Shown here: positions 1-10,857 of the stretch, in pieces
How the letters are laid out: each line of letters starts with the position of its first letter
Numbering within the stretch: position 1 is the first letter of the stretch
From: Ostrinia nubilalis
Lineage: Eukaryota; Arthropoda; Insecta; Lepidoptera; Crambidae
Direction of reading: 5' to 3'
NCBI RefSeq assembly: GCF_963855985.1
Contig: NC_087093.1
Coordinates: 3,355,501-3,419,500 of the forward strand
Length of the DNA stretch: 64,000 bases
Made by a program: the position numbers and the translations under genes
Notes under the pieces: generated by a model
The model's input: only the letters and a program-made list of their open reading frames with translations
Databases searched by the model: none
What the model was told of the DNA's origin: nothing

Positions 1-31
1 AAAACTTAACTGCGTAAAAATGAACAGAAAA

Positions 32-160
32 AGATAGAAACAAGACAACTTGTTCACAAATGCAGACGTAGGCATCATCAGTGACTAAATGTTTTGTTGG
101 TGATGTGTATTTGATGCCTCCAACTGCATTTGTGAACACTAAGTTGTCTTGTTTCTATCT
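32..160. repeat. Short inverted-repeat element (MITE-like)
   Basis: Arms at 32-65 and 124-159 are near-perfect reverse complements, starting AGATAGAAACAAGACAACTT and separated by about 58 bp. No coding sequence lies inside. The structure is seen directly. Assignment to a transposon superfamily is not possible because no clear target duplication flanks it. Confidence 0.6.
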
Positions 161-346
161 CTTCTCTTCGTTTTGTTAATGAATACTCGAATGCAACCTC
201 TACTTACATCAGGTTTCAATGTTAAAATTGTCAAGTTACAATAATATTACTGTCGTGTTTATTCTTAAATGTACCTTACAACATACATGACATTCCATAC
301 TGTGAAATTTCAACATTGTAAGGTACAGTCAAGCTCGTTTTTTTAA

Positions 347-541
347 TGTAAGGGACATGCTATCTTTTAAACTACCCATTTTTCGAAAATTTGGCGTTTA
401 TATTATGAAAGAACAGAAAATTCTAAGAAACTTTGCCATAGAAACTATTTAAATCGTAACATCACATAAAAAGATATTAAGGTATAAAGAAAAAAAAATC
501 GTTTTTTGGCTCTCCTGAAAAGTCGTGTTTTGTCCCTTACA
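347..541. mobile_element. Short TIR element, TGTAAGGGACA ends
   Basis: TGTAAGGGACA at 347 is mirrored by TGTCCCTTACA at 531-541, giving a 195-bp unit with 11-bp terminal inverted repeats. The interior is AT-rich and non-coding. It is probably a MITE; superfamily unknown. Confidence 0.5.
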
Positions 542-694
542 GTAATTGATATTTCCACTATCGATATATCAGAAAATTAAATGTCCGTCATTTTTAATGG
601 CGTAGAATTCTTGATTTTTTCAGAGCAGAGAGAAACCACAGAAGTCAATATTATATTAATTTCGACTCGATATCCCCACGCGTTTTTAATAAAA

Positions 695-780
695 GGGTAT
701 TGTTAGGCAGACAGAGGGGCAGCAGTGATCCTATAGGGATTCCTTTTTGCTTTTTGAGTACGGAACCCTTAAAACATGAA
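695..780. repeat. Helitron-like repeat remnant
   Basis: Contains a degenerate gttaggcagacagagg tract followed by a block ending in ttgagtacggaacccttaaaa. The GTACGGAACCCT word recurs at the right end of the better-preserved repeat at 41433-42070. This is a decayed family member. Confidence 0.4.
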
Positions 781-1155
781 TAACGCGTGACCTTATACTT
801 TTGTTCATGTAACCTGTGGGAGGGACCCATTCCCGGTTTGTTTACTCATGGATGGGTCAAAGGATACGAATATAATGTTGACTTTTCATTTAAATGTCGT
901 GAAAAATCTACAAAGTTGGCTCAGATATCAAGGGACACGTTGTTTCATTTTAATTTAAGGTCATGGTTAGTTCTAAAATAAATGGTCGAGACAAAATCTT
1001 AAAACGTCTGATGTGAAATTATTTTTCCGGAACGTTCGTACCTAAGATAAGCTTTTGCTTCACATATTTTTCAATAGGTAGTATTCCAGTACAAAACCAA
1101 AAAGTGTGGCTACCCAAATGGTCACTCTTCTTTTTTCTATGCTCTAGGTATACTT

Positions 1156-1253
1156 GGCTGTGTTGCATCATCTATAACGATAACCGGTGCTTTTTGGAGT
1201 TTGACAGATTTTTGACGTTTGTCAAAGTTAAAGTAAGATGGTGTAACTCAGCC
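1156..1253. mobile_element. MITE, GGCTGAGTTGCACC family (copy 1)
   Basis: Starts ggctgtgttgcatcat and ends gatggtgtaactcagcc, with the internal words GATAACCGGTGCTTTTTGGA and TTTTTGACGTTTGTCAAAGTTA. The same words occur at 23776-23926, 28298-28395, 43072-43184, 48402-48527 and the split copy at 62754-63840, so this is a dispersed family of about 100-130 bp. Confidence 0.75.
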
Positions 1254-1659
1254 CTACTATCCTATTTTAAATCTGTTTGGTCATACAAATTCATATCTCT
1301 ATGGGTTGGTAGATTAATATTTTAATAAGGATAAATAGCTTGTGCAAAACTTTATTCAACTAAAATTTACACTTAAGAACTCCCTTAGGTCCAAAAGTAC
1401 ATGGTTTTATGTTAATATTACGCTTACTTTGTAAGAGTCCCAAATATTTATTACATTCTGTTAATTCGAAACTATCAAAATACATAACTAACTATTCTAA
1501 AACTAACCCGCTCATGACAAGAAAGTGCTAAAAATATCAACTAAGTAATATAAAGATTAAGGGCCGTACGTCCGCCTATGCTAACAGTACATTACCATGT
1601 GAATAGATCTATGAGAGGGGTAAGAAAATTTCAATTTCTCCAAGGCTGGACCCTTCAGA

Positions 1660-2215
1660 GAGCTCGCAGACGAGCGACATTATGGCGACTGCTTGCGATA
1701 GTCTTATGCTGGATTTCTATATTCAATCCTAATCCAAATTATACGGATTTGGATTGTCAACTGTCAAATTTTAATATGTTTTTGGCCAAAATAACTGCGG
1801 TTTTTGATGTTTTTACATTTTTATATTGTTTATAAGACTATTTAAACAATATTAAAGTGTAAATGCATCGAAAATTTTCGAAATATAATCTAAAACTGAA
1901 TTCAATTTGACAGTTGTAATCCGGATTTGGACAAGGATTGAATATGGGAATCGGGCGTTAGGCGATGGGTAGCGACTGTAGGCGACTGTCGTCGACTCGC
2001 GCCTTTCGCTGTCATGACTCATGTTGACACTTTGACTACACGTTAGTGATTGCCCGTCTTCGAGAGTTGCGATGCATGGGTGACTGTCGTCGACCATTGG
2101 CGGTGCCTACACGCGATGCGTCGACGACTGTCGTCTAATTTGAAATCTGTCGTCGGTGATTATCGACTGTCGCCGACTTAAGTGGCAAGTAGTCGCCGAT
2201 ATACTGTTGCTCGTC
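1660..2215. repeat. Degenerate long inverted repeat (candidate MITE)
   Basis: The block around 1715-1775 (tatattcaatcctaatccaa, then aactgtcaaattt) is mirrored around 1895-1955 (attcaatttgacagttg, then ggacaaggattgaatat). Flanks on both sides are rich in GCGACTGTCG-type words, consistent with longer decayed arms. Reading frames here are short and look incidental. Confidence 0.45.
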
Positions 2216-2401
2216 TGTGAGCTCCCTCAGATGTAGTGGGCGTAAATAACAAACATCTACATATTCAAATTTCTTCGGGTACCTAACCCTATTTTGTCAC
2301 CGATCGAAGTGCGCAGCAAAGTTTGGGTTTCTGGGCTAAGTTGTAACTATAGTCTATCCAATATAGCTTGATTAGAATGACAGTTGTCAAACGAATGTGA
2401 C

Positions 2402-2964
2402 TAGTGCTGGGTATGTTTCGTACGGTTCTCATAGATGTATCGATAAGTTTTCGAAAAAATGATATAAAAAAATACACCCAATTTTTCTTCATATGTTTAT
2501 TCATAAAAATGACAATTAAAATTTATGTTTAAAGACAGTAAAATTTAAAATTTATGTCAAGGGTGTACAACCTAAGTCGTAGTCATCATCATCAGTGTTC
2601 TTCAGTGGTTTGGGCATCTCTTCTAGAGCAACGGTGCTATGAATATCCAAAAAATTACCGGTGATTGATTTCCGATGTTTGATTATTTAAGAATGAAATG
2701 TTTTTTGGTTTTTAATAGTGAACATTTAGAAAAACGTATCGTTCGTTCGTTCGTTTCAGCCGGAAGACGTCCACTGCTGGACAAAGGCTTCCCCCAAGGA
2801 TTTCCACAAAGACCGCTCCTGTGCCGCTCAGAAAAAAAAACGTCAGAAAAACGTATAACTTGACTTAAATATGTTAAAAAATTAGTTAGAAAAAAAATTT
2901 GTTAAATATGTTAAAAAATTAGTTTTAATTTTAATATGACATTTGTCGATATGTCCCATCACTA
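2402..2964. mobile_element. Nested hAT-like element
   Basis: TAGTGCTGGG at 2402 pairs with CCCATCACTA ending at 2964 (one mismatch), and neighbouring words also pair. TAGNG termini suit hAT elements, but I do not see the expected 8-bp target duplication, so the class call is tentative. It lies inside the 2349-3232 element. Confidence 0.4.
2738..2828 (-). mobile_element. RTE LINE 3' tail, truncated
   Basis: Reads cgttcgttcgtttcagcc, then gacgtccactgctggacaaa, the reverse complement of the last codons and ACGA-rich 3' end of the RTE element at 33707-36868. Only about 90 bp survive, as expected for a dead-on-arrival LINE copy. Confidence 0.8.
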
Positions 2965-3303
2965 ACATTTTTGTAACTCGAGATAACCTTGTAGAGACGT
3001 CGTTAATAATCTAGCTTGATTTTTATGATTTCGAATTACTACTTATTGGTGTAATTTAACGCTGCATTTACACGAAATTAACATTTTTATTGGACGAAAA
3101 TATTGTTTGTAGGTCAGACGTGAATTATTTCACGTCCGCCAATATTTAGCTCTGATTGATCGCTACTACAAAGTTAAGTCGTTACTTTTGATGGCAGCTG
3201 TCATTCTAATCAAGCTATATTGGATAGACTATAATTCACAAACATTTAATGAGGGCGGCCGATGTTAATATACCGATGACTGTACTTAACATCGTATTAT
3301 ATT

Positions 3304-3643
3304 TGTCGGCGCCGGACACAGATGCTGCAAATTATTATTGATGATTAATAGTACCAATCTTAATATTATGTTATCTGTAAATCTGTAGAGCGGAAGGTTT
3401 GTGATTCCTAAACGTAACACCCGACTGATGCGCAGAAAAAGATAACTGTCAATTAGTTGTGTCATGTCAAGTGTGAGCAGGCGGCTGCGAGGTTATCTTT
3501 GAAAGCGTGTTGAGTTTGGTGGAACGTTAAATTGTAGGAAAAGTGATTGTCAACCATCCAAGATATTATCTCCTTGCCCGTTAACCCACGCCTATGGAGA
3601 TTCCACCCCTAGAGTTCCTTCTGATAGAGACCCAGTGCCTTTA
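3304..3643 (+). repeat. Element C left (5') LTR
   Basis: Begins TGTCGGCGCCGGACACAGAT and ends CCCAGTGCCTTTA. It matches 4504-4843 at every base I compared. Ending the LTR one base earlier would give a 5-bp target duplication (ATATT); the 4-bp reading fits gypsy-type integration. Confidence 0.9.
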
Positions 3644-3661
3644 TCAGAAGTGGGATTCGAA
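3644..3661 (+). other. Element C primer binding site
   Basis: TCAGAAGTGGGATTCGA directly abuts the left LTR. The core CAGAAGTGG recurs in elements A and B beside their 5' LTRs. Complementarity to the 3' part of an insect leucine tRNA is from memory and needs checking against the host tRNA set. Confidence 0.65.
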
Positions 3662-3904
3662 GGGCACTATTCAAAGGAGATAAATCTTTCAGCATGCACA
3701 CCTAAGCTACGCAACTCATCAAGTTTTACATGGAGGATGCTGGCTCAGACATTGAGAGTTGGTGCAGGTTGACGGAAATTATTGTGATTGACGTAAACTG
3801 GAAGGGCCTTTGTGAGTGAGTGAGTTGAGGGGGCCGGGCCAAGGGCGCCCGGGCCACCCTGTTGCCGTGGTTGAAGGGGCTGTTTACGCCCGGGCCACGC
3901 TGAT

Positions 3905-4370
3905 GTAATGTTGGTTTCCTGATCGCACGGCTGCATGCCTGGATCAGCAGTAATAGTGGTAGTTGGGTTTGAGGTAACTGGTTGAAGGAGCCTTGGCTTA
4001 AGCCTTGCGCATCGGGCCATGTTACCTAAACTCTGGTTTCCTGGTCGGCCAGCTGTAATGTGTTGGTTTCCTGGTCGGGCCAGCTGTAATGTTTTGGTTT
4101 CCTGGTCGGCGGGGCCTCACCCCGGGCCAGCTGCAATGTTTTGGTTTCCTGGTCGGCGGGGCCTCACCCCGGGCCAGCTGTAATGTTTTGGTTTCCTGGT
4201 CGGCGGGGCCTCACCCCGGGCCAGCTGCAATGTTTTGGTTTCCTGGTCGGGCCTGACGCCCGGGCCAGCTGTAATGTTTTGGTTTCCTGGTCGGGCTTCG
4301 CGCCCGGGCCAGCTGTAATGGTTTGGTTTCCTGATCGAGGGTCATCACGCCCTGATCAGCTGTATTTATT
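3905..4370 (+). repeat. GC-rich tandem array inside element C
   Basis: The word TGGTTTCCTGGTCGG recurs at 4034, 4064, 4095, 4142, 4189, 4236, 4280 and (as TGGTTTCCTGATCGA) 4324, giving unit lengths of 30, 31, 47, 47, 47, 44 and 44 bp. An older variant lies near 3912. The longer units contain a small GC palindrome (GGGGCC then CCCCGGGCC) and end CAGCTGYAATG. Local GC is far above the surroundings. Frames across the array are repeat translations and do not look like genes. Confidence 0.85.
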
Positions 4371-4503
4371 GTGATTCTACGATCTGATATTCGCACGCTC
4401 TGTAGTCAGGAATGGACGAGCTGTGATAATGAGAAATTGAATGTTTACAGATGGACAAACCCTGGACTAAGCGCACGAGGCCGTGCGATAGTCAGGCTGG
4501 CCG

Positions 4504-4843
4504 TGTCGGCGCCGGACACAGATGCTGCAAATTATTATTGATGATTAATAGTACCAATCTTAATATTATGTTATCTGTAAATCTGTAGAGCGGAAGGTTT
4601 GTGATTCCTAAACGTAACACCCGACTGATGCGCAGAAAAAGATAACTGTCAATTAGTTGTGTCATGTCAAGTGTGAGCAGGCGGCTGCGAGGTTATCTTT
4701 GAAAGCGTGTTGAGTTTGGTGGAACGTTAAATTGTAGGAAAAGTGATTGTCAACCATCCAAGATATTATCTCCTTGCCCGTTAACCCACGCCTATGGAGA
4801 TTCCACCCCTAGAGTTCCTTCTGATAGAGACCCAGTGCCTTTA
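4504..4843 (+). repeat. Element C right (3') LTR
   Basis: Partner of 3304-3643, preceded by tcaggctggccg, which occupies the polypurine-tract position although it is not purine-only. Followed by the TATT target duplication. Confidence 0.9.
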
Positions 4844-4847
4844 TATT

Positions 4848-5620
4848 TATGTTGTTATTTATGTAAAATATTTTTTATAAAAATTATTTCTCAATAACTG
4901 ATGAGTTTTATGACACTAGAGTATGAAGTGGTGGCTTAGGTAAACATAATCCTCAAGCTAAAATTAACAAGTGAAGTCAATATAAAGCTTGAAATTAGTT
5001 GATTTATTCACATACAAGTATTATGGGTGTTATTATGCACAAACGTAGATAAAAATGTGTGTTTTTCCACTCCTTTTCAATTGAACTTTCTACATCTATT
5101 TTTGACTTGACTTTTAGTGTACATTTTCTTCAATCAAAGTTATGATTCAATTTGTAAGCATGCTTGTCATTTCTTCTATCTTAAAACCATCCTATATGTC
5201 GCGCATCTAAAAACAAACAAACCAACGTCTATAAGTCACCAAAAACTCAAACATAAAAAACAATCCAACCAAGCTTTTTCGTTCAAAGTGACGATTCTTC
5301 AAACGTTTACGGATAACTAAAATCTGTGTTACGCAACGCACCACCCCACTCGGAGACGAATGCCTCATGAGTGGGGAGACATTTTTGTCGCATCCCTCAC
5401 ACCACTAGGGCTACCACACGAATAAAAGAGTTAGGGACACTTGGAAGTGGGTATTTTTCACGCCCTATGACATTTATTATAATTAGGACAAGCATGAGAC
5501 ACACATAAATACTAGCAAAAGGGTTGGATCATACATTTGTCTTAGGGCTAGGTGCTATCTAAATTGCACTGCCATAATTAGACTGCCGCTGCTAGCAGTT
5601 GTGGACTATAGCTGACATAA
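4848..5620. other. No recognised feature
   Basis: AT-rich sequence without a convincing gene or recognised repeat. A short GC-richer patch at about 5330-5420 (caccccactcggagacgaat) looks like a decayed repeat but matches nothing else in the window. Confidence 0.4.
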
Positions 5621-5774
5621 CGTCGCTTGTCTCTCTAACTGACGTAACTGACATTTTGCAAAATTTTTAGGCGATTAGACAGATCGATTCGTCTTGCGAA
5701 ATTGATTAAGATGGTATAGATAACTCAGTTTCGAAAAAAAATGTCAGATACGTCAGTTAGAGAGGCAAGCGACG
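5621..5774. mobile_element. MITE with 40-bp TIRs
   Basis: CGTCGCTTGTCTCTCTAACT at the left is mirrored by AGTTAGAGAGGCAAGCGACG at the right, and both arms continue into an ACTGACATTTT block. ATAA flanks both ends (5617-5620 and 5775-5778) as a likely 4-bp target duplication. Non-coding. Confidence 0.75.
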
Positions 5775-5778
5775 ATAA

Positions 5779-6944
5779 TATTAATATAGATACTCGTACT
5801 CACTATAGAGACAAGATAATAGGTATCAAAAGCCAACTATGATAGTTACAATGATGGCTCCAGACTTAATTATACTTTCCTAAAACATGAATACAAAATA
5901 GACTGCCTCAGGTGAGAATCGTACCAATGAACTTTCATTTCCAGTCATTGGTTTATCTTCATTATAGCGTGGCAGGACCCTTTAGTAGTATCCGCAAAAT
6001 CTCTGCTATGACTATACAAATCCTACTATGTGAGTTCAGACACACTCACTGTTCATATTTTACAATATCTAGGAACTTTTAGGCTTAAGGCTTGGTATTT
6101 CTGCTAAAGTAGGTATTTCGCGCTGTCAAAATCTGCGCGCGCAATACTTCGCCGAAGACAGCGCGCCAAAGAGCTCTCGCGGCTACACAGTATAGAAATA
6201 CGCAGTTGGTTAAGTTAGGTTGACTTCCTTCCATTCAAGCGTCACACTCACAGCACTTTCTAATACAAATCATATCCAAGTGATAAAAATTAAAACAACT
6301 TTCAAAATTTTTGGGAATATATTTTAGAATCGAATAAATATAGAATATAACTGCCAAAGTAAACACGGTTCAAAGAGGCGTGGCGTCACCCGACCTTCAA
6401 AAGAATTTCAAGATTACGTCACCCGACCTATCGGTAGATCCTCGGGAGCTTGAGCGATTGGAAAAACATTTTATGATCAGTTATGTTACTCGTAGTAGCG
6501 ATTATTTAGAGCTTGGATAATAAATTATAGTTGTTGCAATTCACAAAGCTTTGCATATTGTGGTTAATTACATTAATCAGTACACGCATCAATTTTGTTC
6601 AGTCTTTTTGTTTATTAATAAATAAAAATATCATACTAAAATTGCATACATATTTGTTTGTATTGGTCTGGGTGTTTTCTTTCCATAATTTATGTATAAC
6701 GTATGTACGGGGCTCTGTATCGAAAATCACTATGAGCAATAAGCATCACATACGGTTACCTGGAGTGCATTACCGCAGCAAAAAGCTTGCCATCTTAAAT
6801 GAACGGTATAATATCGAGGTTTCGTCAGTACAGTTGCGAACAAAGGTGTTTGTGTAGTGTAGTTGAGTTGAGAGGTCAGATTATTGAAATAATAAAACGA
6901 ACATTTATTATTACAGATAACAATAAGAGGATGACATTGCAAGG
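5779..6944. other. No gene recognised
   Basis: Mostly unique AT-rich DNA. A GC-richer patch at 6110-6190 is partly self-complementary (ggtatttctg against tatagaaatac) and may be an old MITE. Open frames of about 100 codons at 6531-6857 have low-complexity hydrophobic composition and no recognisable motif. Confidence 0.4.
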
Positions 6945-7992
6945 TGGTGCCAGTCCAGTCTTAAATCCGTTGATATATATATGCTGCATCTGCCATGTTT
7001 TTGGCTAAAAGATTCTTCTATCTTGCAGTTTAGACTTTTATTACAGACCTCAGACAGTATTTTTGGAAAACTTTTACGCATGGTGGAGGAAGGGACGCTC
7101 TAGAGACTCAAGTCTAGAATGAGTCACATGAACTCCAAATTTTAAATCCGTTGACATCTGCTGCATCTACCATCTTTTTGGCTAGAAGATTCTTCTATCT
7201 TGCAGCTTAGACCTTTAGCTACAGACCTTAGAGACAGTATTTTTGAAACATTCTTACGCATGGTGTAGGAAGGGACGCTCTAGAGCAGTGGTTCTTAACC
7301 GGTGGTCCGCGGACCACTGGTGGTCCCTGGAGGCATTCCAAGTGGTCCACGATGTGCACTTGCACACCTTGGTCAAAACCACTTTTAACTGATTTTTGCA
7401 GTCAAACTGGTTTTGACCGATTATGAGGTGGTCCCTGACAAGACAGAAATTTGGTAAAATGGTCCCTCATGACTTAAAGGTTAAGAACCACTGCTCTAGA
7501 CACTCAAAACTACAAGGATACACATGAACTCCAGTTTTAAATCCGTTGACATCTGCTGCATCTGCCATCTTTTTGGTTAGAAGATTCTTCCATCCTGCAG
7601 CGTAGACCTTTAGCTACAGACCTTAGACAGTATTTTTGTGAAAATTCTTACGCATGGTGGAGGAAGGGACGCTCTAGACACTCAAGTCTACAAGGAGTCA
7701 CATGAACTCCAGTTTTAAATCCGTTGACATCTGCTGCATCTGCCATCTTTTTGGCTAGAAGATTCTTCTATCTTGCAGCTTAGACCTTTAGCTACAGACC
7801 TTAGACAGTATTTTTGTGTAAATTCTTACGCATGGTGGAGGAAGTGACGCTCTAGAGACTCAAGTCTACAAGGAGTCATATGAACTCCAGTTTTAAATCC
7901 GTTGACATCTGCTGCATCTGCCATCTTTTTGGCTAGAAGATTCTTCTATCTTACAGCTTAGACCTTTAGCTACAGACCTTAGACAGTATTTT
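6945..7992 (+). repeat. 178-bp minisatellite
   Basis: The anchor tttaaatccgttg occurs near 6960, 7141, 7536, 7714 and 7892. Spacing is 178 bp once the 7286-7493 insertion and its 8-bp duplication are discounted (181 bp for the first unit). Units share CATCTGCTGCATCTGCCATC and acgcatggtggaggaaggga. There are about 5.7 copies, highly similar, so recently amplified. No continuous reading frame crosses the units. Confidence 0.9.
7286..7493. mobile_element. hAT-type MITE inside the minisatellite
   Basis: Ends CAGTGGTTCTTAACC and GGTTAAGAACCACTG are perfect 15-bp inverted repeats of a widespread hAT MITE type. Flanks are CTCTAGAG (7278-7285) and CTCTAGAC (7494-7501), an 8-bp target duplication with one mismatch. 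The 208-bp interior is non-coding. It interrupts one minisatellite unit, so it post-dates array formation. Confidence 0.88.
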
Positions 7993-9245
7993 TTATTATT
8001 TATTTGTGTCAGTGTGCTCTTCTAAAGAGTGTAAGACGATTGTATGTAGGTACTATTAAAATGTAATTTTAACTCATTGGTTTTGTCTCATATTTGAGGA
8101 ATGTACTATGTATCATGAGGGTGTGTAATGTATGATATAACTACATATCATATAATACTTAGAGGATATAACATCAAATTATATAAAATCGTTTAATATA
8201 ATAATTATTTACTAAAATAAACGAATAATATAATTTTAAAACGAATAATTTTAAGACAAATAACTATTAACTGATATAAAATGTTTTGATATAATGAATA
8301 TTTTCTATAACAATATTTTTTATATACAAGTATACTATTTAAAACAAATAACATTCAAATTATATAAAAAAAAAATGTCGAACAATCAAATGAGATAAAA
8401 ATCTTTTCCTATAAAACTTAAATCATATAACAATAATAATTTTATATAAAGTTCATTTGTTATAATAAGCATTGCATGCAGCAAGCAAGCAAGCGAGCAA
8501 GCTAACAAGCAAGCTAGCAGGCAGGCAAGCAAGCAGGCAAGCAAGCTAGCAAGCAGGCAAGCAAGCTAGCAAGCAGGCAAGCAGGCAAGCAGGCAAGCAG
8601 GCAAGCAGGCAAGCAAGCAAGCAAGCAGGCAAGCAATCAAGCAAGCAAGCAGGCAAGCAGGCAAGCAGGCAAGCAGGCAAGCAAGCAAGCAAGCAGACAT
8701 GCAGGCATGCAGCATGCAAATTTGACTAAAAACTTGAGACTTCTGTCACGGCTCCGGCACTGCGGGGCTCTGGCGGTCCCTCGCGTGCTAGTGCTTTGTG
8801 CCTACGCGCTTCTAAATTACACTCTAGGGGTAGGGCAGACAAGACTACGTGGAGTCGGTTTTACGGCGATTCGTTTCTGTCATTAAAGTCATTTATAAGT
8901 CAAGCTAAAAAAGAACATACTTAAAGTTATATCTATCAGAAATTATATCAATTAAAGAGTATAACAAATAATATTTATTACAAGTAATGGTTATGTGAAA
9001 TAATATTTATATTAAACAAAATTACATCAAATGAGTCTTAGATTAAGTAAGGTTTATATCAAATGTCTTTATGCGTTGTGATTGGTATCAGAAATGATAT
9101 TATTAGAAATGATTTATTATATGAAGTAAACATTATATTATTATGTTAAAAAATTATATCAAGTGTTATTATAACATACGTTTATTATACAATATGAACG
9201 TTATTGAAATGAATTTATATCATATAAACTTATATAAACTGTCAC
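7993..9245. repeat. AT-rich region of recurring TATATCAAAT-like words
   Basis: Both sides of the tetranucleotide array hold very AT-rich sequence with recurring degenerate words such as ttatatcaaatg, aattatataaa and aaataatattt. A GC-richer island lies at 8750-8870 (ggctccggcactgcggggct). The symmetry about the array suggests one repetitive unit, but I cannot assign a family. Confidence 0.4.
8468..8712 (+). repeat. Tetranucleotide microsatellite (GCAA/GGCA)n
   Basis: About 245 bp of GCAA units interspersed with GGCA and GCTA variants, closing with gcatgcaggcatgcagcatg. It is a compound simple repeat. Confidence 0.95.
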
Positions 9246-9914
9246 GCACCATGAGTAGAGTCTTCGTTTAAAAGGATGCGATGCGAACGATTTAAATTTC
9301 AATAGGTAGACAAATTTGATAATTTTTAATTATCAAAAATTTAAGCTTTCTCCAGTAACACTGATATTATTATACTGTGACTCATCAAAGTCATCATTGT
9401 CAAAAATATTGACAAATCGCGAACTGTCACGGCCAAAAAACTGACACGCGTCCGTCCTCCGTAAGCGCCACCGCGCGACTGATTGAGATTGTCCAAGCCG
9501 TCATGGACGATTTTTTCCACATTTTTTAACATAGTAAATAAGACGCAATATAAAAATTTCATCCGTTAAAAGCCCTCAAGTTATTTCTGAACTTTCGTTT
9601 AGTAAAAGATTTAGAATCTCAAATCGCTTATTTTAAAAATAAAACCATAAATAGAAAACGAATAGAGGTAACTTTGGGAATTTATTCTATCGAGTCAACT
9701 TCATCAAATCGTGTTTCCATCCGTTAATAGCCCTAGAAAATATCCTCAACTATGCCCAATAAAAATCTTAGCCTTTAATTTTACTGTTTAGTACCTCAAA
9801 AATGAAAAATGAAAACCTCATTTTCGCCATTTTCTCTGCTACCCGGCCTTAATTACCTTACACTGTTTGATACCTTATTTTACAAAAATACCACTCACTA
9901 ATTGATTACGAAAT
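9246..9914. other. No recognised feature
   Basis: AT-rich sequence. A GC-richer stretch at 9425-9510 opens a 73-codon minus-strand frame without any motif; I do not call it a gene. Confidence 0.4.
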
Positions 9915-9976
9915 CTCCTAAGGGAGGTAAAACGGGATCCACGCGTACGACTACGAAGTCACGGGCGGCAGCTAGT
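9915..9976 (+). mobile_element. Helitron-like 3' terminus
   Basis: Reads ggtaaaacgggatccacgcg, then tacgaagtcacgggcggcagctagt. The same terminal block ends the repeats at 22795-23447 and 24572-24979. A GC hairpin followed by CTAG is the expected 3' structure of a Helitron. The 5' part is missing. Confidence 0.6.
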
Positions 9977-10325
9977 TGATGAATAAATTACACCAGTCAA
10001 TTTCGATGGACAAAGTTTTTTTATTGAAAAAAGTGTCCCACAAAAAGAAAATGTTTGGAAACCCCAACCATCCTTCCCGCCGAGTCCTCACTGCAGTCCT
10101 CTGTGTTTTCACTTGCTAATCCTTACACACATTTTTGCACTTCCAGTGTTTTCTTGAGTCACTAAATGTATTCCAGAGTGTTTCCGAGAAATGGAATGTT
10201 GCACTTAAGGTAAAATATACGTTTAATGGAATTTTGAGAGCACTTGCTGAGCCGTATTAACAGAGTAAATACATACAAACCGCGCTCGGGCGTTTTTATG
10301 AAGATGACCTACTCATTTGTATTTA
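9977..10325. other. Unremarkable spacer
   Basis: AT-rich non-coding DNA between the Helitron-like tail and LTR element A. Nothing recognised. Confidence 0.4.
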
Positions 10326-10329
10326 CTCT

Positions 10330-10857
10330 TGAAATGAAACACTCTTGTAGGTTGTTCTAACTTGTATTTCAGCACCACTGATTTACACAATTCCGACATT
10401 ATGACGTCATCTTAATAGTACCTCTTGCTTTGAACGCTCAAATCGAACTGACTGTCCAGCGGCATGCCAGCGATAAGGTAACTTCCCCTTCCATGAGTGA
10501 AAGTCGACCGGTTCAAAACGACTTATCGACGGCATGCCCCGGAACTAGTCAAATGCAATACTTATTTCATAATTAGCTGTTTTTTAATTTTTAAAATACT
10601 AAAATGTGTACAATAAAAATCTAAAATAATTAAATTAAATAATAAATATGAAATAATTGGATGTAATACACAATAAATTCTAAAATCATTCTAATGTCTG
10701 CAAAATGCCTAGGAAGTAATCAAATAAAGTATTTTAATTTAATAATGGGTTTTTGGGTTCTTCTAAAATACAATAAAAATACTAAAATTGTTGCGATAAC
10801 TATTTAAAAGTAACCAATAATCGTATAAAATACAATATAAATTCTAAAATCATTACA
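10330..10857 (-). repeat. Element A LTR (3' in element sense)
   Basis: Begins TGAAATGAAACACTCTTGTA and ends AAATCATTACA, TG...CA as expected. In element sense it starts TGTAATG and ends CATTTCA. It matches 15736-16263 throughout. Confidence 0.93.

Larger units (their letters stand above)
2349..3232. mobile_element. TIR element hosting nested insertions
   Basis: About 35-bp ends match in inverted orientation: TATAGTCTATCCAATATAGC at the left and GCTATATTGGATAGACTATA at the right, both continuing into a GATTAGAATGACAG block. The original short element has been enlarged by an inner TAGTGCTGGG element, which itself carries an RTE LINE tail. Confidence 0.65.
3304..4843 (+). mobile_element. Element C: TRIM-like LTR retrotransposon
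   Basis: Two 340-bp direct repeats (3304-3643 and 4504-4843), exactly 1200 bp apart, bound an internal region of only 860 bp. Flanks give a 4-bp target duplication TATT (3300-3303 and 4844-4847). Immediately after the left LTR is TCAGAAGTGGGATTCGA, which I recall as a tRNA-Leu-type primer binding site of mdg3-like Ty3/gypsy elements. Just before the right LTR is GGCTGGCCG, a box shared with elements A and B. There is no gag, protease or polymerase. It must have been mobilised in trans. The seemingly identical LTRs indicate a young insertion. Confidence 0.9.

Noticed and set aside
4141..4396. Repetitive frames of 61-77 codons (FLVG/GPDARAS-like)
   Set aside because: They are translations of the GC-rich tandem units of element C; unit length is not consistently a multiple of three.
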